From NCBI GenBank assembly GCA_928212115.1, contig CAKMRJ010005634.1:183790927-183854926 (forward strand): a stretch of 64,000 nucleotides of DNA, in the 5' to 3' direction. Shown piece by piece: positions 1 to 10,180 of this stretch. The notes beneath the pieces were generated by a model. It was not told where the DNA came from. It searched no databases and saw only the letters and a program-made list of their open reading frames with translations. How positions within the stretch are numbered: position 1 is the first letter of the stretch; every line of letters starts with the position of its first letter. Source of the DNA: Lactuca virosa. Taxonomy: Eukaryota > Streptophyta > Magnoliopsida > Asterales > Asteraceae. Made by a program: the position numbers and the translations under genes.

Positions 1-554
1 AAGTTCATAGACTTGCATTTTAATTTATGATTGTAGGAATTAATTATTTTGTGATTTAATTTTTATAAAAAAAAAATCAAATGTATAGTTCATTTACAAA
101 AAAATAAGGGTTCATAATATAAGAACGTAGGATTAGACAATAATTCAATTAAATTTTTGATTCATAATTTAGATTATGAATTACATGAATATTGTCTCAA
201 ATTTGTAATTAATTGATATTACGATTTAATTAGTTCACATTTGTTTAAAATTGTTAAGCATTTGGAATGTCCCAATTGGACAATTAGGGCATTTAACTTA
301 CCCTTAAGCTTTGATCTACCGTATATGGTTTGGTATTTAGTTTTAAGGTTGAACTTTGTCACTTTATAACCTAGTTGATATTTTCACAAATCCATGTGAA
401 AGTTCAGTGTAAGCTAAGTTCTAACTAATTGTTCCAAGGGATCTATGGAGTCGCGACCTAGTTCATCTTGTGGCATCTAGAACCAATTTATGTTCACACA
501 TAAAGATGGTGAAGTTCGAGTTCACTACTATCTTGAGTTTTGATGGATGTCACA
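1..554 (-). mobile_element. Partial 3' LTR of a decayed minus-strand Ty3/gypsy element
   Basis: Read on the minus strand, a purine-rich tract (555-567, AACTAGGGGAGAC) is followed directly by TGTGACATCC, the usual start of a gypsy LTR. The LTR runs off the left edge of the window. The polyprotein end at 610-1658 lies just upstream on the same strand, as expected for a 3' LTR. A typical pre-PPT motif (GGGACGAAATTCCC) is visible just before the tract. The far LTR end is outside the window. Confidence 0.7.
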
Positions 555-609
555 GTCTCCCCTAGTTTTGGGAATTTCGTCCCGAAATTCAACTGGAAGT
601 ACTACTGAT

Positions 610-1658
610 TCAAAGATAGAAAATAGTTGAGGATATTTGTTCTTCATAAATCCTCCCATTCCTATGTAACTCATGTCCGTGCTTAGAATTCCAACAAACT
701 TTCACAATCGAGATTCTGCTTTGTTTAAGCTGCTTAACTTCCCGATTGATGATTTCTATGGGTTCATCCACCAATTTTAGTCGATTATTAATTTGGAGGT
801 CCTTGAGAGGTACGTGCAGGGGGGATTCCTCCGCCAAGCACTTTTTGAGGTTCAACACATGGAATATGTCATATATCGTACTAAGTTCTTCTAGTATCTT
901 GAGCTTACATGTCACTGGACCGATCATGTCAATAATATCGAAGGGTCCTACCTAGCGAGGAATTAGTTTTCCCATTTTTCCGTAGTGTACAATTCTTTTC
1001 AATGGTGATACTTTTAAGAGTACTTTATCTCCCTCTTGAAATTCCAAGGGTTTCATATGCTTATTAGCATATCTCTTCTTGTGATCACGAGTGGAATTTA
1101 GTTTATCACGTATTTTCGTGATCTTGTCAGTGCTCTCTTGATCTTTATGAAGCCTCGTTAATTGCTATCGCTAATTTTCAGTCAACAAGGTGGTGATCGA
1201 CACTTAAGCCCGTATAGTGCTTCGTAAGGGAGCACAATTCACATTGGCATTATAATTTTTGTTATAGAAAAACTCAACTAATCATAAATAGATGCTCCAA
1301 TTACCTCCTAAACTGATCATATGGGCTCAGAGTATCTCTTTCAAAGTGTGGATAGTTCATTCGCGTTTCCATACATCTGAGGATGGTAGGTAGTAATTAT
1401 GTTTAATCATGTACCAAGGCTTTCTAAAGTGACTACCATATTTGTGACACAAGGAGACTCCCTATCCAAAATAATGGAAATAGGTAGTCCATGACGTACT
1501 ATGATCTCATCTATGTAAATCTAGAAAAGATTTTCCATTCGGTAATCTTCTCGAATGGGAAGAAAGTGTGCAGATTATGCCAATAGACCCACCTCTATCC
1601 AAATCGGATCATTCCCTTTAGCAGTCGTTGTCAATCTCCAATAAAATAAATTGTAGCT
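610..1658 (-). pseudogene. Ty3/gypsy integrase core and C-terminus, decayed
   Basis: This is the end of a gypsy Pol polyprotein. Reading down from 1658 the minus strand shows the integrase strings SAHFLPIRE and YIDEI..RHGLP, then a core interrupted by stops and frame changes. The C-terminal part contains GPFDII (GPY/F module) and ends with DIFHVLNLKKCLAEE and EVKQLKQSRI..VKVCWNS in the open frame 610-927, all typical of plant gypsy integrase tails. Integrase would join element cDNA to host DNA, but this copy cannot be functional. Its upstream half is cut off at 1658 by the insertion at 1664; the missing RT/RNase H side may be the relic at 19500-19870 on the same strand. Confidence 0.85.
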
Positions 1659-1663
1659 ACCAC
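1659..1663. repeat. Target-site duplication ACCAC (left copy)
   Basis: The five bases before the 5' LTR start (TGTAACACC at 1664) are repeated exactly after the 3' LTR end at 17795-17799. A 5-bp duplication is standard for LTR retrotransposon integration and shows that 1664-17794 is one insertion despite the nested element inside it. Confidence 0.93.
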
Positions 1664-1721
1664 TGTAACACCCCGACTACCAGGTATAAATTTTAAAAGT
1701 TTGATATTCAATATTAGAGAC

Positions 1722-2634
1722 CTACTCGTGGTTTATGGGACCTACTCGATGAGTTGGTGGACCCCAACTCGACGAGTAGAGGTTGTGCATGAAAACCCTA
1801 ATTTTTAGGGTTTTCACCCTATTTAAAGGACCTTAAGTCCTTTCATCCAGCCTCCTTACCACCCTTTCACGTCCAGAAGAAAAACCTAATCGATCTAACC
1901 CTATTTTTGAGTGTGTGTGAGAGGCTAAAGTGTGTGTTGGTGCATTTTCTTGAAGAGGCTTGAAGATTTAGAGGCTTGGAACCAGAAGAAGGTTGTAGAT
2001 CCTATATCTACATTGTTTTGGCATCCATTTGAAGGTAAAAAGTCCTTACCTTAACTTTCCATTCCTTAGGTCTCTTCTTATGTTAGTATATGGGCATTTT
2101 GGTGTAAAATGGGGGTCATACTCGAGTTTGAGCTTGTCATGAGAACATGGTTTTCAGATCTGGACTCCTCTAGGCCCTTATAGACCTAAAGCCTCAAGAT
2201 TTATGAAGCTTTGGCCCTTTTCCATGTCCAAAACCTCTTCCTAAGGATATTTATGAGTGTTTTAGCTTCATGGAGCCTTGCATGCACATAAAGTTAGCAA
2301 CTTTACGTGGTAACTACACCCTAGGATGCTAGATCTACAGTTTGGAGCTTTGGCTTTGCTTAAAAGCGTCTGAATGAGAAAAGGATTGAAGGGACTCGAC
2401 GATTTGCATATCCAACTCGACGAGTTGGAATAGGGTTTCCCGCTTTCTGGATTCTGCATGAACTCGGTGAGTTAGTGAGTTAACTCGACGAGTTGGTTAG
2501 GGTTTTCCCAAAATTTTGGAAACTGCATGGACTCGACGAGTTGTCTGGAAACTCGGCGAGTCAACTGGGGTTTTCACGATTCTTTGAGTTCTGAAGGAAC
2601 TCGACGAGTCAGTAAGTTGCACTCGACGAGTTGG
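1722..2634. promoter_or_regulatory. Two clusters of ACTCGACGAGT inverted repeats around the LTR promoter
   Basis: The core is ACTCG-A-CGAGT, an inverted repeat with a one-base spacer, often extended to AACTCGACGAGTT. Variants (actcgAtgagt, actcgGcgagt) keep most of the symmetry. The first cluster (1722-1780) is immediately upstream of the TATTTAAA box; the second (2393-2634) lies in the presumably transcribed part. The same clusters recur in the 3' LTR at 15848-15950 and 16566-16800. A function is inference only. Confidence 0.6.
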
Positions 2635-2902
2635 GTCAACATGGACTGTTAACCTTGACCGTTGACTTTGACTTTGACTTTGACCAAGGGTTGACTAGTC
2701 GACTTCTGAGGGTATTTTGGTTATTTGGGAATTTATGGAAGTAGATCATTGGTGGTTATAGGTGTTGGTGTTTGGAGCCGTGTTTCGGGAGTTTGATATT
2801 TCAGTTCCGATCGACATTGTGAGGTGAGTTTTCCTCACTGTACTCAAGGGTCGAAAGCACCAAGGTGGGCCCTTTGGATTGTTATCCTGCTTTATTGCTA
2901 GT

Positions 2903-3050
2903 ATGATCTGTTAGATCGGTATCCTGGTAGGTAGGATGTTCTATGTGGTTATGATCTGTTAGATCGTTACCCTGGTAGATAGGATGTTCTATGTGGTTAT
3001 GATCAGTTATATCGGTATCCTGGTAGATAGGATGTTGCTATGCTTAGTGA
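2903..3050 (+). repeat. 48-bp tandem repeat in the LTR
   Basis: Units starting ATGATCTGTTAGATCG occur at 2903, 2951 and 2999 (spacing exactly 48), each with a TATCCTGGTAGATAGGATGT segment. The array recurs in the 3' LTR around 17060-17200, with more divergence. Confidence 0.85.
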
Positions 3051-3163
3051 TCTGTAGATCGGTTTTTCTGTCTGTAGATTGTTATGTGATTATCTGATAT
3101 ATGTGCACATGATTGATTGATGGTTGAGGCTTATTTGCTTTGTGCGAGAGCCAAAAGACCAGG

Positions 3164-3340
3164 GCATTCCAACCCGATGGTTATGGGCCAAGAGTATTCC
3201 ATCCCGAGGATGACTGGACTGATAGTATGTGGGCATTCCAACCTGATGGTTGTGGGCCGAGGGTATACCATCCCGAGGATGGTTGGACCCATAGTATGTT
3301 GGCATTCCAACCCGATGGTTGACTGGGCGTATAGTATGTT
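3164..3340 (+). repeat. 69-bp tandem repeat in the LTR
   Basis: GCATTCCAACC(C/T)GATGGTT starts at 3164, 3233 and 3302 (spacing exactly 69); the last unit is shortened. Open frames across this block on both strands are caused by the periodicity (69 is divisible by 3) and are not genes. The 3' LTR copy at about 17323-17515 has an extra partial unit. Confidence 0.85.
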
Positions 3341-3603
3341 GTGATTATATGTGTGTTTATTGTTGTGCGGGTATTTTGGGGGAAACTCACTTAGCTTTGG
3401 GCTTACAATTTGGATTTTTTTCAAGTACTTCAGATGATCGCGGGAAGGAGAAGGCGTGATCGTGCACCTCCTCACATTCTTATGATCTTGATTTCTGGGA
3501 TACACTGATATGAAACTATTTTGAAAACATTTTGTAATAATTAAAGGTTTTTGAATGCTTGAAAAAGTATTAAATTGGCTTGAATTTTATGGATGTTACA
3601 AGT

Positions 3604-3616
3604 TGCTATCAGAGCC
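3604..3616 (+). promoter_or_regulatory. Primer binding site, initiator tRNA-Met type
   Basis: TGCTATCAGAGCC begins 3 bases after the 5' LTR end and matches the plant tRNA-iMet primer complement TGGTATCAGAGCC at 12 of 13 positions. It would prime minus-strand DNA synthesis. Confidence 0.85.
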
Positions 3617-4368
3617 TTAGTTTGAGTGAATTGGAGGAACACTCGTGTAAATCCAGTCTCAAACTAAGGAAAGGATTTTTAAAATGATTTTTCAAATGGT
3701 TTTCAAAATAATAAAGGAGGATGTAGAGTGTACGATCAGTCGGATCCAGTAAGTAAACCCCAAAATACCATGCAGTTATTTGATACTGTGATAAGTTAGA
3801 ACAGCATGCTAGACATAGGCTAGGGATCTTTTGGAATTGCACGATAGAATTGCCTGATTATATGATGTTGGATAGCCTAGGGTTTTCCTTATATGAAATT
3901 GACATAATTACTGTAGTTACTCGTTGTATGCATCATAGTTATACATAATTAAGATCTTATAGCCTGAGAATGTTCGGTTTAGCCTTATTTCCTGTTCTTG
4001 TTTGATGAAGGGCTTAGGGTAGGATCATATATTCGAAAAGTTTATAGGGTCCAGTGTTATGTATGACTAGCATACACTAGTGCTGCAGGGTTGGTGGAAG
4101 TTTCATGGATGAGTTGTGTGGGGTCAGTCGGCCAGTTATGAGATATTTGTGGATTGAGCGCTCTCCTATGATTATGTATATTGTTAGGGCATTGTGATGA
4201 TAATTTATGAAAATATGGGTAGGTGTGGAAGGTAGTATGGGCCTGTACTACTGAAAGCAGAGGACCCATACGCGCAGCGAGGAAGTCACAACCCCTAGGG
4301 TTTAAGTTGGGAGTTGGTTCCGTGTTTTTTATGCGGATTATCTGATATCTTCCTAGTGTATTTTCAGT
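3617..4368 (+). other. Untranslated leader of the gypsy element
   Basis: About 750 bases between primer site and gag start, with no plausible long frame and several stops. No further structure recognised. Confidence 0.6.
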
Positions 4369-4732
4369 ATGGTGGTTACGAGGCGATTTGAGACCGGATT
4401 CGGGTCAGGATAAGGAGCTGGCAGCCAGGATAGGCCAGCATTGACAGTGGATCGTGTCATGGAGATCATCCGTGAGGATGTGGTCGAGATTGTCCGGGTT
4501 CAGATTCCGGTGATGTTTGGGTCTATGAAGACCGCAATGATGGAGTATTTTGATGACAGATATGCAGCCATTGCTGAGACTGCGGCTGCTGCAGCCGTGG
4601 CGGCAGCAGGTACGGGGACAGGGCAGGCTTTTCAGTACTGGGACTTCGATGACACGAAGCCTCCGAAGGCTAGGGGACGCACCTTCCAGCTTACAGTTGA
4701 GGAGACCAGGACAACACCAGATGTGGTTGCTG
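4369..4732 (+). pseudogene. Gypsy gag remnant, truncated
   Basis: The frame from ATG 4369 (MVVTRRFETG...) has an in-frame TAA at 4411 and continues open from 4441 to 4732. It contains an alanine-rich stretch (AAAAAVAAAG), then FQYWDFDDTKPP and, directly after, RGRTFQLT.EE..TTPDVVAG. In intact relatives a long gag body with a zinc knuckle lies between the KPP and RGRTFQL strings, so most of gag appears deleted in frame here. Gag would form the virus-like particle. The end of the frame meets a GT...AG segment (4733-4800) that separates it from the protease. Not functional as it stands. Confidence 0.75.
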
Positions 4733-4800
4733 GTATTTTTCTATCCTTTATCTTACTGATTACATTTGTTTTATGCTTATGTGTTTGTACCTATGATTAG
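4733..4800 (+). other. Candidate 68-bp GT-AG intron between gag and protease frames
   Basis: The segment starts GTATTT, is T-rich, contains branch-point-like CTTACTGAT and ends GATTAG. Removing 4733-4800 rejoins a glycine codon (G at 4732 plus GT at 4801-4802), so VVAG continues into TFLVNS, the normal gypsy gag-protease wording. The 68-base length is not a multiple of three and the unspliced frame ends in a stop at 4798-4800. Precise restoration of frame and sequence makes a spliced intron plausible, though 68 bases is short for a plant intron. Confidence 0.5.
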
Positions 4801-5099
4801 GTACGTTCTTAGTGAACTCCTTACTTGCTTTGGTATTATTTGACTCGGGGGCGAGTCTGTCGTTTGTCTCTCGATCGTTTGGTAGGGAGTTCGGTTTGCC
4901 TGTAGGAGAGATGGAGTGTCCGTTGCGAGTCTCTATCACTAACGAACACTGGATTTCTACTTCTTCAGTCTATTGTGGCTGCGTTCTGGAGATCTTCATG
5001 GTATCCTTCCTGATAGACTTGATTCTGATTCCCATGGGGGATGTATGTGTGATTATGGGTATGGACTGGTTGACTCGCTTCGGTGCCATGATCAACTGA
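4801..5099 (+). pseudogene. Gypsy aspartic protease (AP) domain
   Basis: A retropepsin-like protease that would cut the polyprotein. The catalytic triad codons read FDSGAS at 4839-4856, followed by SFVSRSFG and later VCVIMGMDWL, the typical plant gypsy AP signature. The frame closes with TGA at 5097-5099 shortly after DWLTRFGAMI. Between here and the RT (5100-5230) only weak, frame-shifted remains of the AP-RT linker are seen. Confidence 0.85.
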
Positions 5100-5230
5100 A
5101 AGGGTCAGCGGGTGGTAGTTCGAACCCGAAGGGGAGGAGAACTAGTTATTTTCAGCGAGCGCACCAGGTTGGGATCACGGTTTTGCTCGGCTGCTAGGGC
5201 TCGGTAGTATATGCAGCACGGGTATGCTTA

Positions 5231-6043
5231 GTGTATGTGGTGGATACGCGATTCAGGGATCAGGTTTCAGTTTCAGATGTTCCGGTTGTCAGAGAGTTCG
5301 TTGATGTGTTTCCGGAGGAGTTACCCGGAGTGCCTCCGGAAAGGCGTGTCCAGTTCAGGATCGACCTAGCGCCAGGTGCGGCCCCTATCACCAAGGCGAT
5401 ATACCGATTGGCACCACCAGAGATGCACGAGCTGTCATCACAGCTGCAGGAACTGTTGGGCAAGCAGTTCATTCGTCCGAGCAGTTCTCCATGGGGAGCA
5501 CCGATTCTCTTCGTCGGGAAGAAGGATGGTTCACACCGGATGTGCATTGACTATCAGAGTTGAACAAGTTGACGGTGAAGAACCGTTACCCACTCCCAAG
5601 CATAGATGATCTTTTCGATCAGTTGTAGGGAGCATCTTGGTTCTCCAAGATAGACCTAAGGTCTGGGTACCATCAGGTTAGGGTTAGGGAGGAGGACGTG
5701 GAGAAGACCGCGTTCCAGACTCGTTATGGACATTACGAGTTCGTGGTGATGCCGTTTGGGCACACCAACACGCCGACAGTGTTTATAGACCTGATGAATC
5801 GGGTCTGCAGACCGATTCACGATCGCTCGGTCATCATGTTCGTAGATGATATCTTGGTGTACTCCAAGACCAGGGAGCAGCATGAGGAGCATCTCCATGA
5901 GCTAGTGGGGGTTCTGAGACGAGAGCAGTTGTATGCCAAGTTCTTGAAGTGTGAGTTTTGGTTACGATAGGTTCAGTTCCTTGGACATCTCGTTAACCAG
6001 GAGAGGATTTTGGTCGATCTGGCCAAGATCGAGGCAGTTATGT
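5231..6043 (+). pseudogene. Gypsy reverse transcriptase, frameshifted
   Basis: The RT begins with REFVDVFPEELPG and VQFRIDLAPGAAPI, continues to FIRPSSSPWGAPILFV and KKDG, then loses frame at about 5555. In the next frame come NRYPLPSIDDLFDQ, a TAG at 5625, FSKIDLRSGYHQ, and the palm motif FVDDILVYSK (around 5838-5867), where the first Tyr of YxDD is Phe, as in many gypsy elements. Further stops lie at 5968 and 6042. RT would copy element RNA into DNA; this copy cannot encode it in one piece. Confidence 0.9.
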
Positions 6044-6044
6044 A

Positions 6045-6715
6045 GTGGGAGGTTCCGAAATCTCCCTCACACATCAGGAACTTTTTGGGATTGGTAGGGT
6101 ACTACTGGAAATTCCTACAGGATTTCTCCAAGACTACGGTACCTCTCACTCGTCTGACGAGGAAGGGCTGGATTTCCGGTGGGGCTCTGAGCAGCAGACT
6201 GCATTCGAGACACTGAGACAGCGACTTTGTGAGGCGCCAGTGTTGACGCTCCCAGAGGGGTTTGAGGATTTTGTAGTATTTTGTGATGCAGCGATCACCG
6301 GGTTGGGAGCAGTCCTTATGCAGATAGGACGGTGATAGCATATGCATCGCGGCAGCTGAAGCCGCACGAGACGAGATATCCCACACACGATCTGGATTTG
6401 GGAGCGGTGGTATTCGCTCTCAAGATTTGGATACATTACCTCTATGGGGTCCGCTGTACCATATACACGGACCACAAGAGTCTGAGATACATCATGGATC
6501 AGCCGAACTTGAACATGAGACATCGCAGGTGGCTAGACGTAGTCAATGACTATAACTGCGAGATCCTTTACCATCCTGGTAAAGAGAATGTGGTTGCGGA
6601 CGCCCTGAGTCACAAGTCAGCTGGATCTTCTGTTCCAGCTGCATGTATGAGGATAACAGTGGATTCTCCACTCGTGAGCTTGATTAAGGAAGCTCAGGTT
6701 GAGGGTATGCGGTAG
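6045..6715 (+). pseudogene. Gypsy RNase H domain
   Basis: The connection region (FLGLVGYY-like) leads into DFVVFCDAAITGLGAVL, carrying the first catalytic Asp, then a frame break near 6331. The following open frame (6332-6715) has IAYASRQLKPHE, THDLDLGAVVFALK (catalytic Glu-containing region altered to DLDLG), YTDHKSLRYI and YHPGKENVVADALS. These are standard gypsy RNase H strings. It would degrade RNA in the RNA-DNA hybrid. Confidence 0.88.
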
Positions 6716-6760
6716 GAGAACTGGAAGCTTGAGAGGATCAGAGGCAAGAACACCCGATTT

Positions 6761-7749
6761 GTGCAGGATAGCCGGGGATTGTTGACCCGTTATGGCCGAG
6801 TATGGGTTCCGATGTCTGGTGGGGTCAGACAGATTGTACTGGAGGAGGCTCATAAGTATTGCTTCTCTATTCACCCGGGGGCCACCAAGATGTACCGGGA
6901 TCTGAGTTTGAGCTATTGGTGGTCGTGCATGAAGCGAGAGATCGCTTGGTATGTTGAGAGGTGCTTGACCTGCAGGATGGTCAAAGACGAGCACCAGAGG
7001 CTGCATGGCAAGCTGCAGCCTCTGTAGATTCCCATGTGGGAATGGGGGCAGATCACGATGGATTTATCACCAAGATGCCGAGGACGGCGAAGGGATATGA
7101 TGCTATATGGGTCGTCGTGGATTGACTGACCAAGAGTGCCCATTTTCTGCCCATCCGGGAGAGCTCATCGGTCGAGAAGCTGGCCGACGTGTATATCCGT
7201 GAGATCGTTGCTCGCCACGGAGTTCTGGTCTCTATCGTGTCAGACCGTGATGTTCGGTTCACCTCCCGTTTCGAGCAGAAGTTCCATGCGGAACTGGGCA
7301 CGCGGCTGCATTTCAGCACATCATATCATCCATAGACAGACGGTCAGAGTGAGCAGACTATACACACCCTCCAATATATGCTGAGAGTATGCATTATTGA
7401 CTTCTGTGGGAGCTGGGACTCCTACCTACCCCTTGTAGAGTTCTACTACAATAACAGCTTTCACTCTAACATTGGTGCTCCCCCTTATGAGTTGTTGTAT
7501 GGAGGAGATGCCGCACCCCGGTTTGTTGGGGTGAGGTTGGCCACAGATTGATGGGACGTACATAGGTAGTTCTGTAGGCTACCGAGAGGATTCAGCAGAT
7601 CATGCAGCGACTGCAAACTGCTCAGAGTCGACAGCAGAGTTACACCGACCGACGCTGATCTGAGTTGGAGTTCCAAGTTGGTGACATGGTACTACTGAAG
7701 GTATCGCCCTGGAAGGGTGTGATTTGCTTCAAGAAGAGGGGGAAGTTGG
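6761..7749 (+). pseudogene. Gypsy integrase, N-terminal zinc domain and core, interrupted
   Basis: The zinc-binding domain is visible as HKYCFSIHPG (H-x6-H) followed by CLTC (C-x2-C) in 6761-7027. The core continues with stops and frame changes: ITMDF-like, SAHFLPIRE, IVARHGVLVSIVSDRD, TDGQSEQT and YLPLVEFYYNNS, so the D, D and E positions are recognisable. The reading stops at 7749, where the copia element is inserted; the C-terminal part resumes at 15395. Confidence 0.88.
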
Positions 7750-8516
7750 TGTTGGATTAGGTGTCTAAGCCATAACTATAATTGGTATGTACTTGACCCG
7801 AGAGTAGCATGCTCCATTTCGGGTTGCATATCACCAGGACAATTTGATAGGATAGATATTTGAGTAAGAGGTTATTTATGATTTACTAATATAATATAAG
7901 TATAATATAGTAATTGAAAAATCATAATATTTAATTAGTATTGATCAAGAATTAATTTGGAATTAATTTAGTGATCAAAAGAGACTAATTAAATTAACGG
8001 GGACTAATTATGTAAATTAGTGATACATATGGTTTGGGCTTTTGATCCATTATGGACTAAGTTTATGTAAGAATCCATAAAGAGTTAGTCCACATGAGTT
8101 ATGGATCATAAGCGTATGTGTATGGATTAGGGTTTACACATGACCCTTGGAATCCTACACTATATATATGTTACCCCTTATCCAAAATTTTCTGACCTAA
8201 GTCTTCTAGGAAGAACTATAACCGATTTTGTGTGCTCCATATTCTCTCTCAAAGTCCTCTTTTGTTCATGGTGTTTTGTGAACCGCTTGAGGCATCACAC
8301 TTGGGGTGCTAAGTTCTTAAAAGCCAAACTTCAACAAGCTACAACAAGAGGTAATCTTCTAACTTACTTTTATGATTCATATGCCAAATTGTATGCTAGT
8401 TGTAGACTTCATGCTTTGGATATTTTATTGCATGTATAACTAGATAAAACTTAGATCCAAAGCATTAGGGTTGTATATGCACCATAGGATTGTTGTAGTA
8501 TACATAAAACCCAACA
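7750..8516 (+). repeat. 5' LTR of the gag-only copia
   Basis: 767 bp, from TGTTGGATTAG to CCCAACA. It aligns along its whole length with 14627-15394, with scattered substitutions and single-base indels. ACACTATATATATG around 8157-8170 is a plausible TATA box. Confidence 0.9.
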
Positions 8517-8517
8517 G

Positions 8518-8530
8518 TGGTATCAACGCC
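8518..8530 (+). promoter_or_regulatory. Primer binding site of the gag-only copia
   Basis: TGGTATCAACGCC follows the LTR end by one base and matches the tRNA-iMet complement TGGTATCAGAGCC except at two positions, so it is probably slightly decayed. Confidence 0.8.
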
Positions 8531-8612
8531 ATGGGTCGTTTTCTGTTATATTTGATGCATGACTAATTGTTCAAATCTGAAAAAAAAATGAAATTCTACA
8601 CTCTAACAGGGT

Positions 8613-8690
8613 AAACTCGGAGAGTCCACTCATGAACTCGATGAGTTCATCATGAACTCGACGAGTCCATTATCCGACTCGACGAGTTCA
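8613..8690. repeat. ACTCGACGAGT inverted-repeat cluster in the copia leader
   Basis: Four copies (ACTCGGAGAGT, ACTCGATGAGT, ACTCGACGAGT twice) within 78 bases, about 85 bases after the primer site. This is the same motif that fills the surrounding gypsy LTRs, although the two elements are from different superfamilies. Confidence 0.7.
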
Positions 8691-10180
8691 CCAGTCTGTT
8701 GCCAGATTTTCGGGTTTTTTGGCCAGAATTGGATTTGGATCATTACCTTAAACTGTTTTGTGTCATAAAATATGTTTTTTCTGATATGGTAATGATTATC
8801 CCATCCAATTAAAAGATAAATTGTCAAATCTTGAAATTATTACTAGTTTATATGATATGCTAATTGTTTGTAATATTTTGATTTGAAGTTATCTTGCTAT
8901 AAGAGTTGCATTAATTCAAATTTGTAAAAGATAAAATTATGATTATTTTATTGGTTTTAAAATTTGATTTAAAAGTTTTATGGAGTTACAAATCTTGTCA
9001 TCAAGTTTGGAAATCAAAAGGTTTTCAAGAGTTACAAAATTGCCCTCAAGTTTTGGTATTTGAAAAGTCTCAAATTATGAAACGTTGATTTCTAAAACTC
9101 TTGTAATTAAAAGGTGCAACTCTTAGGTTCATAACTTAAAATTAATTAAATAGTTTCAATTTTGTATTTTATGTTTAGAACCTTAATGTCTTTTGAATTG
9201 TTCAAGTTACCTCTTATGGATTGTATTAAATTAATTAAAGTGTTTAATTAAAGGTGAAGATTAATAAATCCATAACAACATGGTTTAAGTTTAATTAAAT
9301 TAAGAGTATAATTTATTAATAGAATTAAACCACAAGTATTTTAAATGCTTAAAATACACCCTTATACTATATAAAATTAAAAGTTTAATATATTATATAT
9401 GTATAAGTGAAAGGTCAGTCTTACCGTTAGTATGCCTCATTCACGAAGCCGGTCTATAAGGGGGTATAAGTTTACTGCCTATAAAATGGTGTTTTAATGG
9501 GTGTCCACTCTCACCCACCACTTCCTTGACTGGTGGAGGGTCGTTAACCGAACGGGTAGGATAGGACACTAAACCCTCATTAAAAGTATAATGAATTATA
9601 AAGTAACTAAATATTTTATAAATTCCCAATCTTAGTTACTTTAGAAAAAATGTGAATTTGATGCTAACCCATGAAATTGCACTTTGCACCTTTTCAAGTC
9701 GTTAGTGGATTGTGTGTGGTTAATCGGCACACTAACTTAGACTAACAAGGGTGGCAAAGGGTAGCTCGATGTTAGTCATAGATCAATGGAGTGTGTGTGG
9801 TTAACCGACACATTGATTAGGTGATAAATCACATCGAGATTACCAAGCTAATTTGCATGGTTATTCACACCTTGTTTGTGATCCTCGGTATCCCAGTCAC
9901 AAACTTGTAGGACATAATCGAGATTAAACATGCCATTGAAAAGTTCAACGAATCTCAAAAGATCTAGGAATTTCAATTCATTTAAAATCTAAAGTTCATT
10001 TTCGCTTTTCATTGTGGAAATTGGTAAATCGTCATTTACCTACCTTTTTATAGTTTGAAATTGGATTATGGCATCCCTCTTTCGAATTGTAGATTATTGT
10101 GTTGGGTCCTAGCCTTAATATGTCATTTAGGTGTTATATTAAGGACTGAAATCAACTTAACTTGAATTTCTCCCTTGTAG
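8691..10180 (+). other. Long untranslated leader of the gag-only copia
   Basis: About 1.5 kb of AT-rich sequence with no significant frame. It ends in TCTCCCTTGTAG directly before the gag ATG, which resembles a splice acceptor. Two related segments near 9702-9730 and 9790-9815 share GTGTGTGTGGTTAA(T/C)CG.CAC, a short internal duplication. Confidence 0.5.

Larger units (their letters stand above)
1664..3600 (+). repeat. 5' LTR of the gypsy element
   Basis: Starts TGTAACACCCCGA and ends GGATGTTACA, giving TG...CA termini that are partly inverted copies of each other. A TATTTAAA box at 1820-1827 is the likely promoter. ACTCGACGAGT-type inverted repeats cluster just upstream of it (1722-1780) and again at 2393-2634. 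Two tandem repeats follow (48-bp and 69-bp units). The matching 3' LTR lies at 15788-17794. Confidence 0.92.

Noticed and set aside
2900..3340. CRISPR-like array
   Set aside because: The 48- and 69-bp repeats are contiguous without unique spacers and lie inside an LTR of a plant retrotransposon.
3090..3505. Open frames in four registers on both strands
   Set aside because: Produced by the 69-bp tandem repeat, whose period is divisible by three.
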